64,000 nt of DNA from Betaproteobacteria bacterium LSUCC0117 (GTDB taxonomy: Bacteria; Pseudomonadota; Gammaproteobacteria; Burkholderiales; Burkholderiaceae_C), in assembly GCA_030441535.1 (NCBI GenBank), contig JAUJFZ010000005.1, positions 1-64,000 on the forward strand, given 5' to 3'. The notes under the pieces are model-generated. The model searched no databases, was not told where the DNA came from, and worked only from the letters and a program-made list of their open reading frames with translations. Of this stretch, positions 27,058 to 35,637 are shown in pieces (within the stretch, counting starts at the first letter, position 1; every line of letters begins with the position of its first letter). A program made the position numbers and the translations under genes.

Positions 27058-29028
27058 ATGAAGGAGTTGCGCAACGTTGAGGCGGATTTGCGGCAGTTCC
27101 GATTGCGCGCATTGGTGGCCACTGCCGCCGTTATCGTCGCATTCACTCTGATTTGGGCGCGCGCCTACTACCTGCAGGTCGTGCAGTACGAGAACCTGAA
27201 TGAGCAAGCCGAGCGCAACCGGACGGCCGTGGTACCTGTGGTGCCCATGCGCGGTGAGGTTGAAGACCGGAACGGGGAGATCTTGGCATCCAACTACTCT
27301 GCCTACACCCTCGAAATCACGCCGTCAAAAGTACCTGACCTCGACGCGGTGCTGAGCGAACTCGAGCCGCTCGTCACGATCAGCAAGCGCGATCGACGTC
27401 GCTTCAATAAACTCCTCAGCGAGACCAAAGCGTTTGAAGCCATTCCGATTCGTACACTGCTCTCCGACGAAGAGGTGGCGCGGTTTGCAGCCCAACGCTG
27501 GCGCTTCCCCGGTGTTGAAATCCGCGCCCGTTTTTTCCGCAACTACCCCTTGGGGGCGACCGCCAGCCACTTGGTAGGCTACATCGGACGCATCAATCAG
27601 CGCGAGCAAGACGAGATTGAATCGTGGCCCGATGAGGAGCGCGCCAACTACCGCGGCACCGACTACATCGGCAAACTGGGCATCGAGCAGTTTTACGAAA
27701 AAGAACTGCACGGTGAAACGGGCATCGAGCGCATTGAAACCTCTGCTGGCGGACGCGCGGTTCGCATCCTCGACAGTCGACCCGCGCGACCTGGTCGCAC
27801 CATCGAACTCACCATCGACGCCAAGTTGCAGCAACTGACCGAGCAGCTGTTTGGTGATCGCCGCGGCGCATTGGTGGCCATCGATCCTCGCAATGGCGAG
27901 ATTTTGGCCTTCGTCAGCGCTCCCACATTTGATCCGAACTTGTTCGTTGAAGGCATCGATGTCGAGAGCTGGCGTGCGCTTGCTGATTCGCCAGACAAGC
28001 CGCTTCTAAACCGAGCGATCCGCGGCCGCTACCCACCGGGGTCAACCTACAAGCCCTTCATGGGCCTGGCTGCACTTGAACTCGGTAAACGCAGCCCGCA
28101 AGCCACCACCTACGATCCGGGCTATTGGATTTTTGGCGACAACAAATTCAGAAGCCACGGTGATGAGGGCTTGGGCAATGTGGACTTGCGAACGAGTATT
28201 GTGAAATCCAGCAATACCTACTATTACGCGCTGGCCAACGACCTGGGGGTTGATGCCATCCATGACTTCATGGCGCCATTTGGGTTTGGCCAAATCACAG
28301 GCATTGATCTGCATGGCGAGCAGTCAGGCATTCTGCCCAGCCAAGCCTGGAAACGAGCCGCCTATAAACGCGCCGACCAGCAACGGTGGTACGCCGGCGA
28401 GACCATCTCTCTGGGCATTGGCCAAGGCTATAACTCATTCACGATGCTGCAACTCGCCAGTGCGACCGCCACGCTCGCCAACCGCGGTGTGCAGTACCCA
28501 CCGCACCTGATGCGCGCCATCCGTGATTCACGTAACAGCACCGCACAAACGATGTCCAGCGTGACGCCGCGGGACTTGAACCTGAATCAAAAAAATGTGG
28601 ATCACATCATTGAGGCGATGGTTGGCGTGACACAAGAGGGTACATCGCGCCTTTCTTTTGCGAACGCACCCTATCTCAGTGCGGGTAAGACGGGTACGGC
28701 GCAGGCCGTGACAATTGGACAAAACGAAAAGTACGATGCAAAAAAGCTGGCAGAGTACGAGCGCGATCACGCGCTGTACATCGCCTTCGCACCCACTGAT
28801 GCACCGGAAATCGCATTGGCTATCGTGGTTGAAAATGCGGGCTTTGGCAGCGCCCACGCGGCACCCATCGCGCGGCGTGTTTTTGACTACGTGCTATTGG
28901 GCCAATACCCCAGCGAAGCAGACATCGCCGCGGTGCAACAAGGCCAAGCCACGGCCCCGATTGGGGAGCCCCGAGCGGTCGCTGATGTCCCACTCATCCG
29001 AACGGTCGACCCCACCACTTCGGAATAA
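27058..29028 (+). CDS. mrdA: Penicillin-binding protein 2
   Basis: 656-aa class B transpeptidase of the elongasome. A short cytoplasmic tail and one membrane helix (about residues 17-36) come first, then the pedestal domain starting near RGEVEDRNGEIL, then the transpeptidase domain: STYK with the active serine at about residue 329, SSNTYY as SxN, and KTGTAQ. The start MKELRNVEADLRQFRLRAL fits the family; ATG at 27028 is a possible earlier start overlapping mreD. rodA, usually next, is absent: a divergent-direction TauE gene follows. Confidence 0.95.
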   Translation: MKELRNVEADLRQFRLRALVATAAVIVAFTLIWARAYYLQVVQYENLNEQAERNRTAVVPVVPMRGEVEDRNGEILASNYSAYTLEITPSKVPDLDAVLSELEPLVTISKRDRRRFNKLLSETKAFEAIPIRTLLSDEEVARFAAQRWRFPGVEIRARFFRNYPLGATASHLVGYIGRINQREQDEIESWPDEERANYRGTDYIGKLGIEQFYEKELHGETGIERIETSAGGRAVRILDSRPARPGRTIELTIDAKLQQLTEQLFGDRRGALVAIDPRNGEILAFVSAPTFDPNLFVEGIDVESWRALADSPDKPLLNRAIRGRYPPGSTYKPFMGLAALELGKRSPQATTYDPGYWIFGDNKFRSHGDEGLGNVDLRTSIVKSSNTYYYALANDLGVDAIHDFMAPFGFGQITGIDLHGEQSGILPSQAWKRAAYKRADQQRWYAGETISLGIGQGYNSFTMLQLASATATLANRGVQYPPHLMRAIRDSRNSTAQTMSSVTPRDLNLNQKNVDHIIEAMVGVTQEGTSRLSFANAPYLSAGKTGTAQAVTIGQNEKYDAKKLAEYERDHALYIAFAPTDAPEIALAIVVENAGFGSAHAAPIARRVFDYVLLGQYPSEADIAAVQQGQATAPIGEPRAVADVPLIRTVDPTTSE

Positions 29029-29050
29029 AGCATCCGTATCAAGCGCGCAG

Positions 29051-29812
29051 TTAGCCCACCATGTAGGCATCCCAAGCTGTTTTGGTGATCAACGCCGCCA
29101 CGACGATCATGAAAGCAACACGTACAAAACCTGCTCCGTGACGCAAGGCGAGGCGCGTACCAATCAAGCTACCAGCCACATTGGCGACGGCAATAAACAC
29201 GACCAAATGCCACCAAATGTGGCCTGTCGAAATGAACAATACCAGCGCGGCCATATTTGACCCGAGGTTCAGCAGTTTGGCGCTGGCGCTGGCGTGCAAA
29301 AAATCAAAGCCCAAAAAGCGTACCATCGCAAAAATAAAAAAGCTGCCAGTGCCGGGACCAAAAAACCCGTCATAACCACCGATGACAAAACCCATTAGGC
29401 CCATCACCCAACGTTCTTGATTTGGTGTCAACGTAGGCGCGTGTTCACGGCCCATGTCTTTCTTTGCCAGGGTGTAAATAAAAACCGCCATCAGCACAAA
29501 GGGGAGTGCTTTGCGAAAGCCATCAGGGGAAACCTGCGTGACTGCCCAAGCCCCCAAAAATGAACCCACGACTGCCAACACCAATGCCGGCAACAAGCTG
29601 CGCCAAGGCATGGTGACGCGGTGCGCATATTGCCAGGCCGCCGCCGCCGTCCCCCACATGGACGCGCTTTTGTTCACCCCAAATAAGGTTGCGGGATGCG
29701 CGTTGGGGAACATCGCAAACATCGCAGGGACCAATATCAGTCCGCCACCACCGACGATGGAATCCACAAAGCCCGCTAAAAAGGAGGCAACGGTAACAGC
29801 GATAAATTCCAT
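29051..29812 (-). CDS. TauE/SafE family (TSUP) permease
   Basis: 253-aa membrane protein with about eight hydrophobic segments and the glycine-rich repeat FVDSIVGGGGLILVPAM near the N-terminus and GGYDGFFGPGTGSFF halfway, the twin motif of this family. Members export sulfite, sulfoacetate or other organosulfur anions, though the substrate here is unknown. The start at 29812 is used because the first helix begins MEFIAVTVASF. It is convergent with mrdA (22 nt) and is preceded by a bidirectional terminator hairpin only about 25 nt upstream. Confidence 0.88.
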   Translation of the reverse strand: MEFIAVTVASFLAGFVDSIVGGGGLILVPAMFAMFPNAHPATLFGVNKSASMWGTAAAAWQYAHRVTMPWRSLLPALVLAVVGSFLGAWAVTQVSPDGFRKALPFVLMAVFIYTLAKKDMGREHAPTLTPNQERWVMGLMGFVIGGYDGFFGPGTGSFFIFAMVRFLGFDFLHASASAKLLNLGSNMAALVLFISTGHIWWHLVVFIAVANVAGSLIGTRLALRHGAGFVRVAFMIVVAALITKTAWDAYMVG

Positions 29813-29832
29813 AAATGAATCAAGGGTTGGCG

Positions 29833-29868
29833 CAAAAAAAAGCACCGGCTAAAGCCGGTGCGTTTTTT
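29833..29868. terminator. Bidirectional intrinsic terminator
   Basis: Perfect 8-bp stem GCACCGGC (29842-29849) / GCCGGTGC (29854-29861), 4-nt loop, with eight A before and a T run after. It can end transcription from either strand. On the minus strand it would stop transcripts arriving from the GMC oxidoreductase side shortly before the tauE gene; it thus lies where a tauE attenuator would. Confidence 0.85.
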
Positions 29869-29975
29869 GCCTCTGTGGACTTCGGTTCGAATTGTCTCCT
29901 CGACCCTCGCTCTAGTGAGACCACAAGAAAGTGCCCTGTAATTTCACGCGTGCAGACAATGTAACAGGGGATGAC
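29866..29975 (+). ncRNA. Candidate structured small RNA, 6S-like in part
   Basis: Non-coding, strongly structured segment: CCTCTGT (29870-29876) pairs with ACAGGGG (29964-29970, one G-U) and ATTGTCT (29891-29897) with AGACAAT (29954-29960), leaving a large asymmetric bubble between. The G-U pair would be A-C on the other strand, so the plus strand is favoured. A TTGGCG box (29827) and TAAAGC (29850), 17 nt apart, could be its promoter. From memory, ACCACAAGAA-N-GTG and the flanking CTCTG/TTCG spacing resemble E. coli 6S RNA, but the closed helix is only about 100 nt, shorter than normal 6S. CCCTGT (29934) could pair alternatively with ACAGGG. Ends and identity uncertain. Confidence 0.4.
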
Positions 29976-30044
29976 CTACTGCCGCATGGGGACTTTCCCG
30001 CATAAACTGCCAAAAAATTCAATACTTTTGATATCTATTAATAC

Positions 30045-31733
30045 TTAGGTATTCTCAACAATCCAGCGGGCCGCCTTTTCTGCAATCATCAGGGTCGGGC
30101 TGTTGGTATTGCCACTGGTTATCGTGGGCATCACCCCGGCGTCCACTACGCGCAGGCCAGTGATCACCCCGCCCGCACCGTCACGCACCCGCAAATGGGT
30201 GTCGACCACAGCCATGGGGTCATCGTCACGCCCCATCTTCGTCGTACCCACTGGGTGAAAAATGGTCGTCGCAATGTCTCCGGCCAGCCGTGCCAATTCG
30301 TCATCGGTTTGGTATTGGATACCTGGCTTCACCTCTTCGGGCTGGAAGTTCTCAAGCGCGGATTGGGACACAATCTCCCGCGTCAACCGCAACGAGTCGG
30401 CTGCGATCTTGCGGTCAATGTCGGTGCTCAGATAATTCGGCGCAATCACAGGCGGCTGTTGGGAGTCAGGGCTCTGGATATGCACGGAACCCCGACTGGT
30501 GGGATTCAAATTACACACGCTGGCCGTGAACGCGTTAAAGCGGTGCAGTGGCTCACCAAACGCATCCAAGCTCAACGGCTGCACGTGGTACTGCAAATTG
30601 GCATGAGGCTGACTGGGGTCGGACTTCACAAACGCCCCCAACTGGCTCGGTGCCATGCTCATGGGCCCGGAACGCTTCAATGCGTACTCGAGTCCGATCA
30701 TGGCCTTACCCCACCAACTGTTGGCCATGGTGTTGAGTGTCTTCACGCCTTTGACCGAAAACACGGCACGAATCTGTAAGTGGTCTTGTAAATTCTCACC
30801 CACGCCGGGCAGGTTAACCAGTGGCTCCACGCCCGCTTGCGCGAGCACCACCGGGTCACCAATGCCCGAGCACTCAAGCAGCTGCACCGAGCCGATGCTA
30901 CCCGCGCTGAGGATCGCCGATGTGCGCGCACCCACGGCATAGCGGCGATTGGTCGCACCATCCACAACCCATGCACCGGCGCAACGCCAGCCCTCTGTGG
31001 GCGATTTCTCGATCGCCAACTTCTCGACTTGTGTTTGGGTACGAATCACCAAATTGGAGCGGTGTTTTACGGGATTCAAAAAAGCCTTCGACGTGTTCCA
31101 ACGCCACCCCTTGCGTTGGTTCACCTCGAAGTAAGAAACGCCTGCGTTATCGCCACGGTTGAAATCGGGTGTCGCGGGAATACCCTTTTGCTGCGCCGCC
31201 AATGCGAAGGCGTCGAGCACATCCCAGCGCAGACGTTGCTTTTCAACGCGCCACTCACCATCGCCACGGTGCCAAGGATTGGCCTCTGCCGAGGCTTGGT
31301 CTTGGCTGTGGTGCGACTCGTGGGCCAAAAAATCAGGCAAACAACGATCCCACCGCCAATCAGCGTCACCCGTCAAGTCCGCCCACCGATCGTAGTCACG
31401 CGCTTGCCCGCGCATGTAAATCATGCCGTTGATGCTGGAACAACCACCCAAGGCTTTACCTCGTGGGTAACGTAACTTCCGCCCATTCAGGCCAGGTGTC
31501 GGTGCCGTCTCGTAAAGCCAGTCGGTGCGTGGGTTCCCGATGCAATACAGGTAACCCACTGGAATGTGAATCCAGTGGTAGTTGTCGCGTTTACCGGCCT
31601 CCAAAAGCAGGACACGCTTACGGGGATCGGCACTCAGCCGGTTGGCCAACAAGCAGCCCGCGGTACCGGCGCCCACAATCACATAATCAAAGGTATCTGC
31701 CGCATCGACGGCGGCGCTAAACGGTGTGGTCAT
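30045..31733 (-). CDS. GMC-family FAD oxidoreductase
   Basis: 562-aa flavoprotein. FAD motif VGAGTAGCLLANRLS near residue 20, ligand block GGCSSINGMIYMRGQ near 90, and the C-terminal catalytic His region IFHPVGTTKMG with SPTLMIAEKAA. It resembles choline/alcohol dehydrogenases; no further substrate claim is possible. The start at 31733 overlaps the DUF2007 gene by 17 nt and is preceded by AAGAGGG. It is the last gene of an operon mmsA-DUF2007-GMC. Confidence 0.9.
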   Translation of the reverse strand: MTTPFSAAVDAADTFDYVIVGAGTAGCLLANRLSADPRKRVLLLEAGKRDNYHWIHIPVGYLYCIGNPRTDWLYETAPTPGLNGRKLRYPRGKALGGCSSINGMIYMRGQARDYDRWADLTGDADWRWDRCLPDFLAHESHHSQDQASAEANPWHRGDGEWRVEKQRLRWDVLDAFALAAQQKGIPATPDFNRGDNAGVSYFEVNQRKGWRWNTSKAFLNPVKHRSNLVIRTQTQVEKLAIEKSPTEGWRCAGAWVVDGATNRRYAVGARTSAILSAGSIGSVQLLECSGIGDPVVLAQAGVEPLVNLPGVGENLQDHLQIRAVFSVKGVKTLNTMANSWWGKAMIGLEYALKRSGPMSMAPSQLGAFVKSDPSQPHANLQYHVQPLSLDAFGEPLHRFNAFTASVCNLNPTSRGSVHIQSPDSQQPPVIAPNYLSTDIDRKIAADSLRLTREIVSQSALENFQPEEVKPGIQYQTDDELARLAGDIATTIFHPVGTTKMGRDDDPMAVVDTHLRVRDGAGGVITGLRVVDAGVMPTITSGNTNSPTLMIAEKAARWIVENT

Positions 31734-32043
31734 CTGCGGCCCTCTTGGGATTCTCAGGGTCATCGAATGGCAGATCGGCGCCCTCGGGCAGGGCAAAATC
31801 GCCCCGCTCAAAAGCGACCAAGACTGCCTGCGCTTGCCGCGCCCAATCAGCGGGCACCTGCAACCGCGCGGGAATCGCACCCGCTAACAAAGAATGCATT
31901 TGCAAGGTATGGACGTCCGCCACGGCCGCCGGAATACCGGCAGCTTTCAAACAGCCCAACACCACCATGGCTTGCGTGGGGTCGGCGTAACGCGCCAGCG
32001 TCACCCAATCTGTCGCATCGAAGTCTAGATCGGGTGACTGCAT
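31717..32043 (-). CDS. DUF2007-type small protein
   Basis: 108-aa soluble protein: residues 14-75 follow the DUF2007 pattern (short repeat TLARYADPTQAMVVLGCLKAAGIPAAV with an amphipathic helix). In other proteins this domain is annotated as possible signal transduction, with no experimental role known. Starts 5 nt after the mmsA stop, and its end overlaps the GMC gene, placing it in one operon. Its function here is unknown. Confidence 0.7.
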   Translation of the reverse strand: MQSPDLDFDATDWVTLARYADPTQAMVVLGCLKAAGIPAAVADVHTLQMHSLLAGAIPARLQVPADWARQAQAVLVAFERGDFALPEGADLPFDDPENPKRAADDHTV

Positions 32044-32048
32044 GCCCG

Positions 32049-33569
32049 TTACTTCGCGGTAGGCATGACGAACTCAGCGCCCTTACCGATACTGGCAGGC
32101 CAGCGCTGCATGACAGATTTTTGCTTGGTGTAGAAACGCACACCCTCTTCGCCGTAGGCGTGCATATCGCCAAACAAACTGCGCTTCCAGCCACCAAACC
32201 CGTGCCACGCCATGGGCACCGGGATGGGCACGTTGATGCCCACCATACCCACCTGAATTTGACGCGAGAACTCACGCGCCACATTACCGTCGCTGGTGAA
32301 GCAGGACACGCCGTTACCAAACTCGTGGTCATTGATAATTTGCACCGCTTCAGCGAAGTCAGCCACGCGCACGCACGACAGCACGGGACCAAAGATTTCC
32401 TCTTTGTAGATGCGCATATCGGTGGTCACGTTGTCAAACAACGTAGCGCCCAACCAGAAGCCGTTGTCGCAACCAGCGCCAGCCGTCGAACCACTGAAGC
32501 CGCGGCCATCAACCAATAATGTGGCGCCTTCGGACACACCAATGTCGATGTAATTCGTGATCCGCTGCTTGGCCGCTTGGGTCACGATGGGGCCCATCTC
32601 TGCATCCAACTCCACACCGTTCTTGACCTTCAACTCGCGGGCACGCTCGACCAATTTGGGCAACACGCGGTCGGCCACATCACCGACAAACACCGCCACC
32701 GAGATCGCCATGCAACGCTCGCCTGCAGAGCCATAAGCCGCGCCCATCAGCGCGTCAACCACTTGATCAATATCCGCATCGGGCATCACCACCAGGTGGT
32801 TCTTCGCGCCGCCCAAGGCCTGTACGCGTTTGCCATGACGGGCACCGGTTTCATAAATGATGTTGGCAATCGGCGTGGAGCCGACAAAGCTGAGCGCTTG
32901 AACATCCGGGTGCACCATCAAGGCATCCACAGATTCTTTGTCACCTTGCACCACGTTAAACACGCCGTCGGGCAAGCCCGCTTCGCGCAACAACTCTGCC
33001 ATCAACAAACTGGCGCCAGGGTCGAGGGGGCTGGGCTTCAAGACAAATGTGTTGCCACAAGCAATGGCCACGGGATACATCCACATGGGCACCATCACAG
33101 GGAAGTTAAACGGCGTGATACCCGCCACTACGCCCAAGCTCTGACGCATGGTCCAGTTATCAATGCCGGTTGAAACCTGCTCCGTGTAATCGCCCTTGAG
33201 CAACTGCGGAATGCCACAAGCAAACTCCACGATATCGATACCGCGCGTCACCTCACCTTGGGCATCGGTGAACACCTTGCCGTGCTCGGCGGTGATGATG
33301 CGGGCCAAATCATCGCGGCGTTGATTCAAGAGCTCCAAAAATTTAAACATCACCCGTGCGCGACGCAGGGGCGGCGTGTTGGACCATGCGGGAAAAGCGG
33401 CTTTGGCCGCTGCGACGGCCGCATCCACATCTGCACTGTTGGCTAAGCAAACTGAGCCCGTCACCGCGCCTGTCGCGGGGTTGGTCACGTCTTGGCGGCG
33501 GTTGGAACTGCCAGGGGTCACTTGGCCATTGATGACGTGGCCGATCGTCGCGATATTTGAATTGCTCAT
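32049..33569 (-). CDS. mmsA: CoA-acylating methylmalonate-semialdehyde dehydrogenase
   Basis: 506-aa ALDH-family enzyme of valine (and beta-alanine/inositol) breakdown: malonate or methylmalonate semialdehyde plus CoA and NAD to acetyl- or propionyl-CoA. The catalytic cysteine lies in GSAGERCMAIS; the NAD segment PFNFPVMVPMWM and the family N-terminus GHVINGQ are present. Start at 33569 (MSNSNIATIGHV); no good Shine-Dalgarno is seen. A divergent LysR gene lies 131 nt away and is its likely regulator. mmsB, its usual partner, is not adjacent. Confidence 0.92.
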   Translation of the reverse strand: MSNSNIATIGHVINGQVTPGSSNRRQDVTNPATGAVTGSVCLANSADVDAAVAAAKAAFPAWSNTPPLRRARVMFKFLELLNQRRDDLARIITAEHGKVFTDAQGEVTRGIDIVEFACGIPQLLKGDYTEQVSTGIDNWTMRQSLGVVAGITPFNFPVMVPMWMYPVAIACGNTFVLKPSPLDPGASLLMAELLREAGLPDGVFNVVQGDKESVDALMVHPDVQALSFVGSTPIANIIYETGARHGKRVQALGGAKNHLVVMPDADIDQVVDALMGAAYGSAGERCMAISVAVFVGDVADRVLPKLVERARELKVKNGVELDAEMGPIVTQAAKQRITNYIDIGVSEGATLLVDGRGFSGSTAGAGCDNGFWLGATLFDNVTTDMRIYKEEIFGPVLSCVRVADFAEAVQIINDHEFGNGVSCFTSDGNVAREFSRQIQVGMVGINVPIPVPMAWHGFGGWKRSLFGDMHAYGEEGVRFYTKQKSVMQRWPASIGKGAEFVMPTAK

Positions 33570-33593
33570 GACTTTAGAAGGGTTTTGAAAAAC

Positions 33594-33614
33594 AAAAAGC
33601 CCCACTTTAGGGCT
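33594..33614 (-). promoter_or_regulatory. Hairpin with U-run in the mmsA leader
   Basis: On the minus strand, AGCCC and GGGCT (33598-33602 with 33610-33614) form a 5-bp stem followed by TTTTT, about 25 nt before the mmsA ATG. It looks like a short attenuator in the mmsA 5' UTR. The stem is weak, so termination may be partial. Confidence 0.35.
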
Positions 33615-33648
33615 ACTTTGTGAATTTTAAGGAAGCGATGTGGTGCTG

Positions 33649-33691
33649 ACTACTTGAAATAGTTGAAGTCTGATATTTGATCTTCTTATAT
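33649..33691 (+). promoter_or_regulatory. Divergent LysR-type operator and promoter
   Basis: ACTA-cttgaaa-TAGT (33649-33663) is an imperfect palindrome of the kind LysR proteins bind. A plus-strand promoter TTGAAG (33663-33668) plus TTATAT (33686-33691), 17 nt apart, drives the LysR gene; its -10 lies 9 nt before the ATG, so the mRNA leader would be very short. The overlap of palindrome and -35 is consistent with autorepression. Confidence 0.5.
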
Positions 33692-33700
33692 CATTGCCTC

Positions 33701-34600
33701 ATGGACATCCAACGTTTGCGCATTTTTATCGCCGTGGCCCAAACGGGCAGCCTCTCGCGGGCGGGCGAGAAGGTCCATCTCAGCCAACCGGCCGTGAGCC
33801 TGCAAATTAAACAACTCCAAACCGAATTGGGGATGACACTCTTTCAGCGTGAGGCGCAAGGCATGCGCCTCAGCGAAGACGGCGCAGCGCTACTGCCATG
33901 GGCCGAGCGCGTCGTGAGCGCCATGGCCGCCTTCACACAACAGGCGCAACGCCTGCACACGGAGTTACGCGGGCAACTGGCAATCGGCACCATCCTTGAT
34001 CCTGAATTCACGCGCTTGGGCGCCTTCCTCAAGGCGTTGGTTAGCCGGGCGCCAAAAGTCCAAACGGTTATGCGCCACGGTATCAGCGGTCAGGTGCGCA
34101 ACCTCTTGGCTAGCGGTGAGTTGGATGTGGCATTTTTTTTGGGCAACCCCAATGCCATCGAAGGGCCGCAGCGGGAACCTCGTTGGCACTGCGAAACGCT
34201 CAGCCACTTTCGCTACCGGGTTCTGGCACCCGCCGGTTGGGGCCCCCGAGTCAATGGTCAAGACTGGGCGGGTTTGGCCCGCCTGCCGTGGATCATCACC
34301 CCGCCCGAGTCGGCCCACCACCGCTTACTCAACAGCGTCACGCAACCACTCGGACTGACGCTAGAGCGGGCCGCGCTCGTCGATCAAGAGTCCTCAATGG
34401 TGGACTTGGTGCGGTCCGGTGTGGGGTTGTCTTTGGCGCGTGAATCCATCGCCATCCACGAGGCCCAAGCCAGCGGCTTGGTCATCGCGGATGCCGTGAG
34501 TCTGGCCTGTGAGCTGAGCTTCATCTACCTCGCGGCACGCAGCCACGAACCCGCTATTCAAGCTGCGCAAGCAGCCTTGCGCGAGGTCTGGCAACCCTAA
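33701..34600 (+). CDS. LysR-family transcriptional regulator
   Basis: 299-aa LysR-type regulator: helix-turn-helix around residues 17-36 (SRAGEKVHLSQPAVSLQIK) and a periplasmic-binding-like effector domain (about 90-290). The effector is unknown. The start at 33701 gives MDIQRLRIFIAVAQ, the standard N-terminus. It is divergent from mmsA, and the promoter region holds a LysR-like palindrome, suggesting control of the mmsA operon. Confidence 0.9.
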   Translation: MDIQRLRIFIAVAQTGSLSRAGEKVHLSQPAVSLQIKQLQTELGMTLFQREAQGMRLSEDGAALLPWAERVVSAMAAFTQQAQRLHTELRGQLAIGTILDPEFTRLGAFLKALVSRAPKVQTVMRHGISGQVRNLLASGELDVAFFLGNPNAIEGPQREPRWHCETLSHFRYRVLAPAGWGPRVNGQDWAGLARLPWIITPPESAHHRLLNSVTQPLGLTLERAALVDQESSMVDLVRSGVGLSLARESIAIHEAQASGLVIADAVSLACELSFIYLAARSHEPAIQAAQAALREVWQP

Positions 34601-34605
34601 GGCCC

Positions 34606-35622
34606 CTAGCCTGCAGGAACCGGCTCAGGCACCAGCAGCGTACCGTTGCGCAGTCCGCGTACCGTCATGAGGCTAAGCGCCAAAATCACCACGCTGACCA
34701 GTGCCAAAACCACCACCGAGAGTTGTTGCATCCAAGCGTCGCTCGCCGCGCCAGACGCGGCCATGGCGCCCCCTAACACCAGCGTCAAGCTGGCCAGCGA
34801 CGCCAACGGGAACGATAACGCCCAGAACCCCATGTGAAAGCCAGCACGCCGGGCGCGCGCCAGCACAGGCGCAACCCACAACAAACAAAAAGCGGCCATC
34901 GCCCACGCCATTTGCATCACCCAGGTTGGCGCCTGAAATTGAAACGCCACAACCCCCAGCACCGATGGTGGCGCGACCGAAATAAACCATGTGGGTAACA
35001 AACGATCGGGAAGCACGCTGTGCGCGGCGCGGCGCGCCAACACCAATAACAAAACCAACGGCCAAAAAAACAAACCAATACTGGCCTGCATGACCGACCA
35101 GTCGACATGCCCTAGCGCCAAGCCTGGCAGCGGCGCCACCACGTTACCCACAACCGGGACAAACAAAACAGGGGTGATCCCCGCCCACATGGGGGTCGTG
35201 TGGCCAGCGGCATCGGTCACGGCGGGCTTGAGCCACTTGGACAACACCCACCACGTCACCCACAATTGCGCAGCGGCCACCGCAAACCATAGCGCAGACA
35301 ACCACGGCTGTGGCCCGAACCACCGCGCACCACAGGCGATTAACAGTAACAACCCCACGGGAACTGTCGCCAGAAAAGCGTGACGAACGGGGTGATTCAA
35401 ATCCTCTGCAAGGGCTTGCGGAAACTGCACCGAGCGCCGAATCGACAACACCGCCAACACGGCGAAAACCACCAATGCCAAAACAGCCAGCGCTTGTGAC
35501 AGTGCGGCAGCAGGGGCTCCCATGAGCGGTTCAGCACGACCCCACGCCAAGGACAAACCGCCCAGCCCCATCACCGGTGTGAACCAAGCCAACGACAAAA
35601 ATTTAAGCGGGGGTGCAGACAT
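34606..35622 (-). CDS. SLAC1/TehA-family anion channel protein
   Basis: 338-aa membrane protein with about ten hydrophobic segments in the order of the tellurite-resistance/dicarboxylate (TDT, SLAC1) family; the N-terminal FTPVMGLGGLSLAW block and the VGNVVAPLPGLALG and SVAPPSVLGVVAF repeats are characteristic. Members conduct small anions or transport dicarboxylates; the substrate cannot be deduced. It begins 15 nt after the end of alr on the same strand. Confidence 0.85.
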   Translation of the reverse strand: MSAPPLKFLSLAWFTPVMGLGGLSLAWGRAEPLMGAPAAALSQALAVLALVVFAVLAVLSIRRSVQFPQALAEDLNHPVRHAFLATVPVGLLLLIACGARWFGPQPWLSALWFAVAAAQLWVTWWVLSKWLKPAVTDAAGHTTPMWAGITPVLFVPVVGNVVAPLPGLALGHVDWSVMQASIGLFFWPLVLLLVLARRAAHSVLPDRLLPTWFISVAPPSVLGVVAFQFQAPTWVMQMAWAMAAFCLLWVAPVLARARRAGFHMGFWALSFPLASLASLTLVLGGAMAASGAASDAWMQQLSVVVLALVSVVILALSLMTVRGLRNGTLLVPEPVPAG

Positions 35623-35637
35623 TCAAATCTTTCAGAG

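Noticed and set aside
29881..29897. GGTTCGAAT, like the T-loop of a tRNA
   Set aside because: The stem bases around it do not pair as a T-arm, and no acceptor or anticodon arm is found on either strand.
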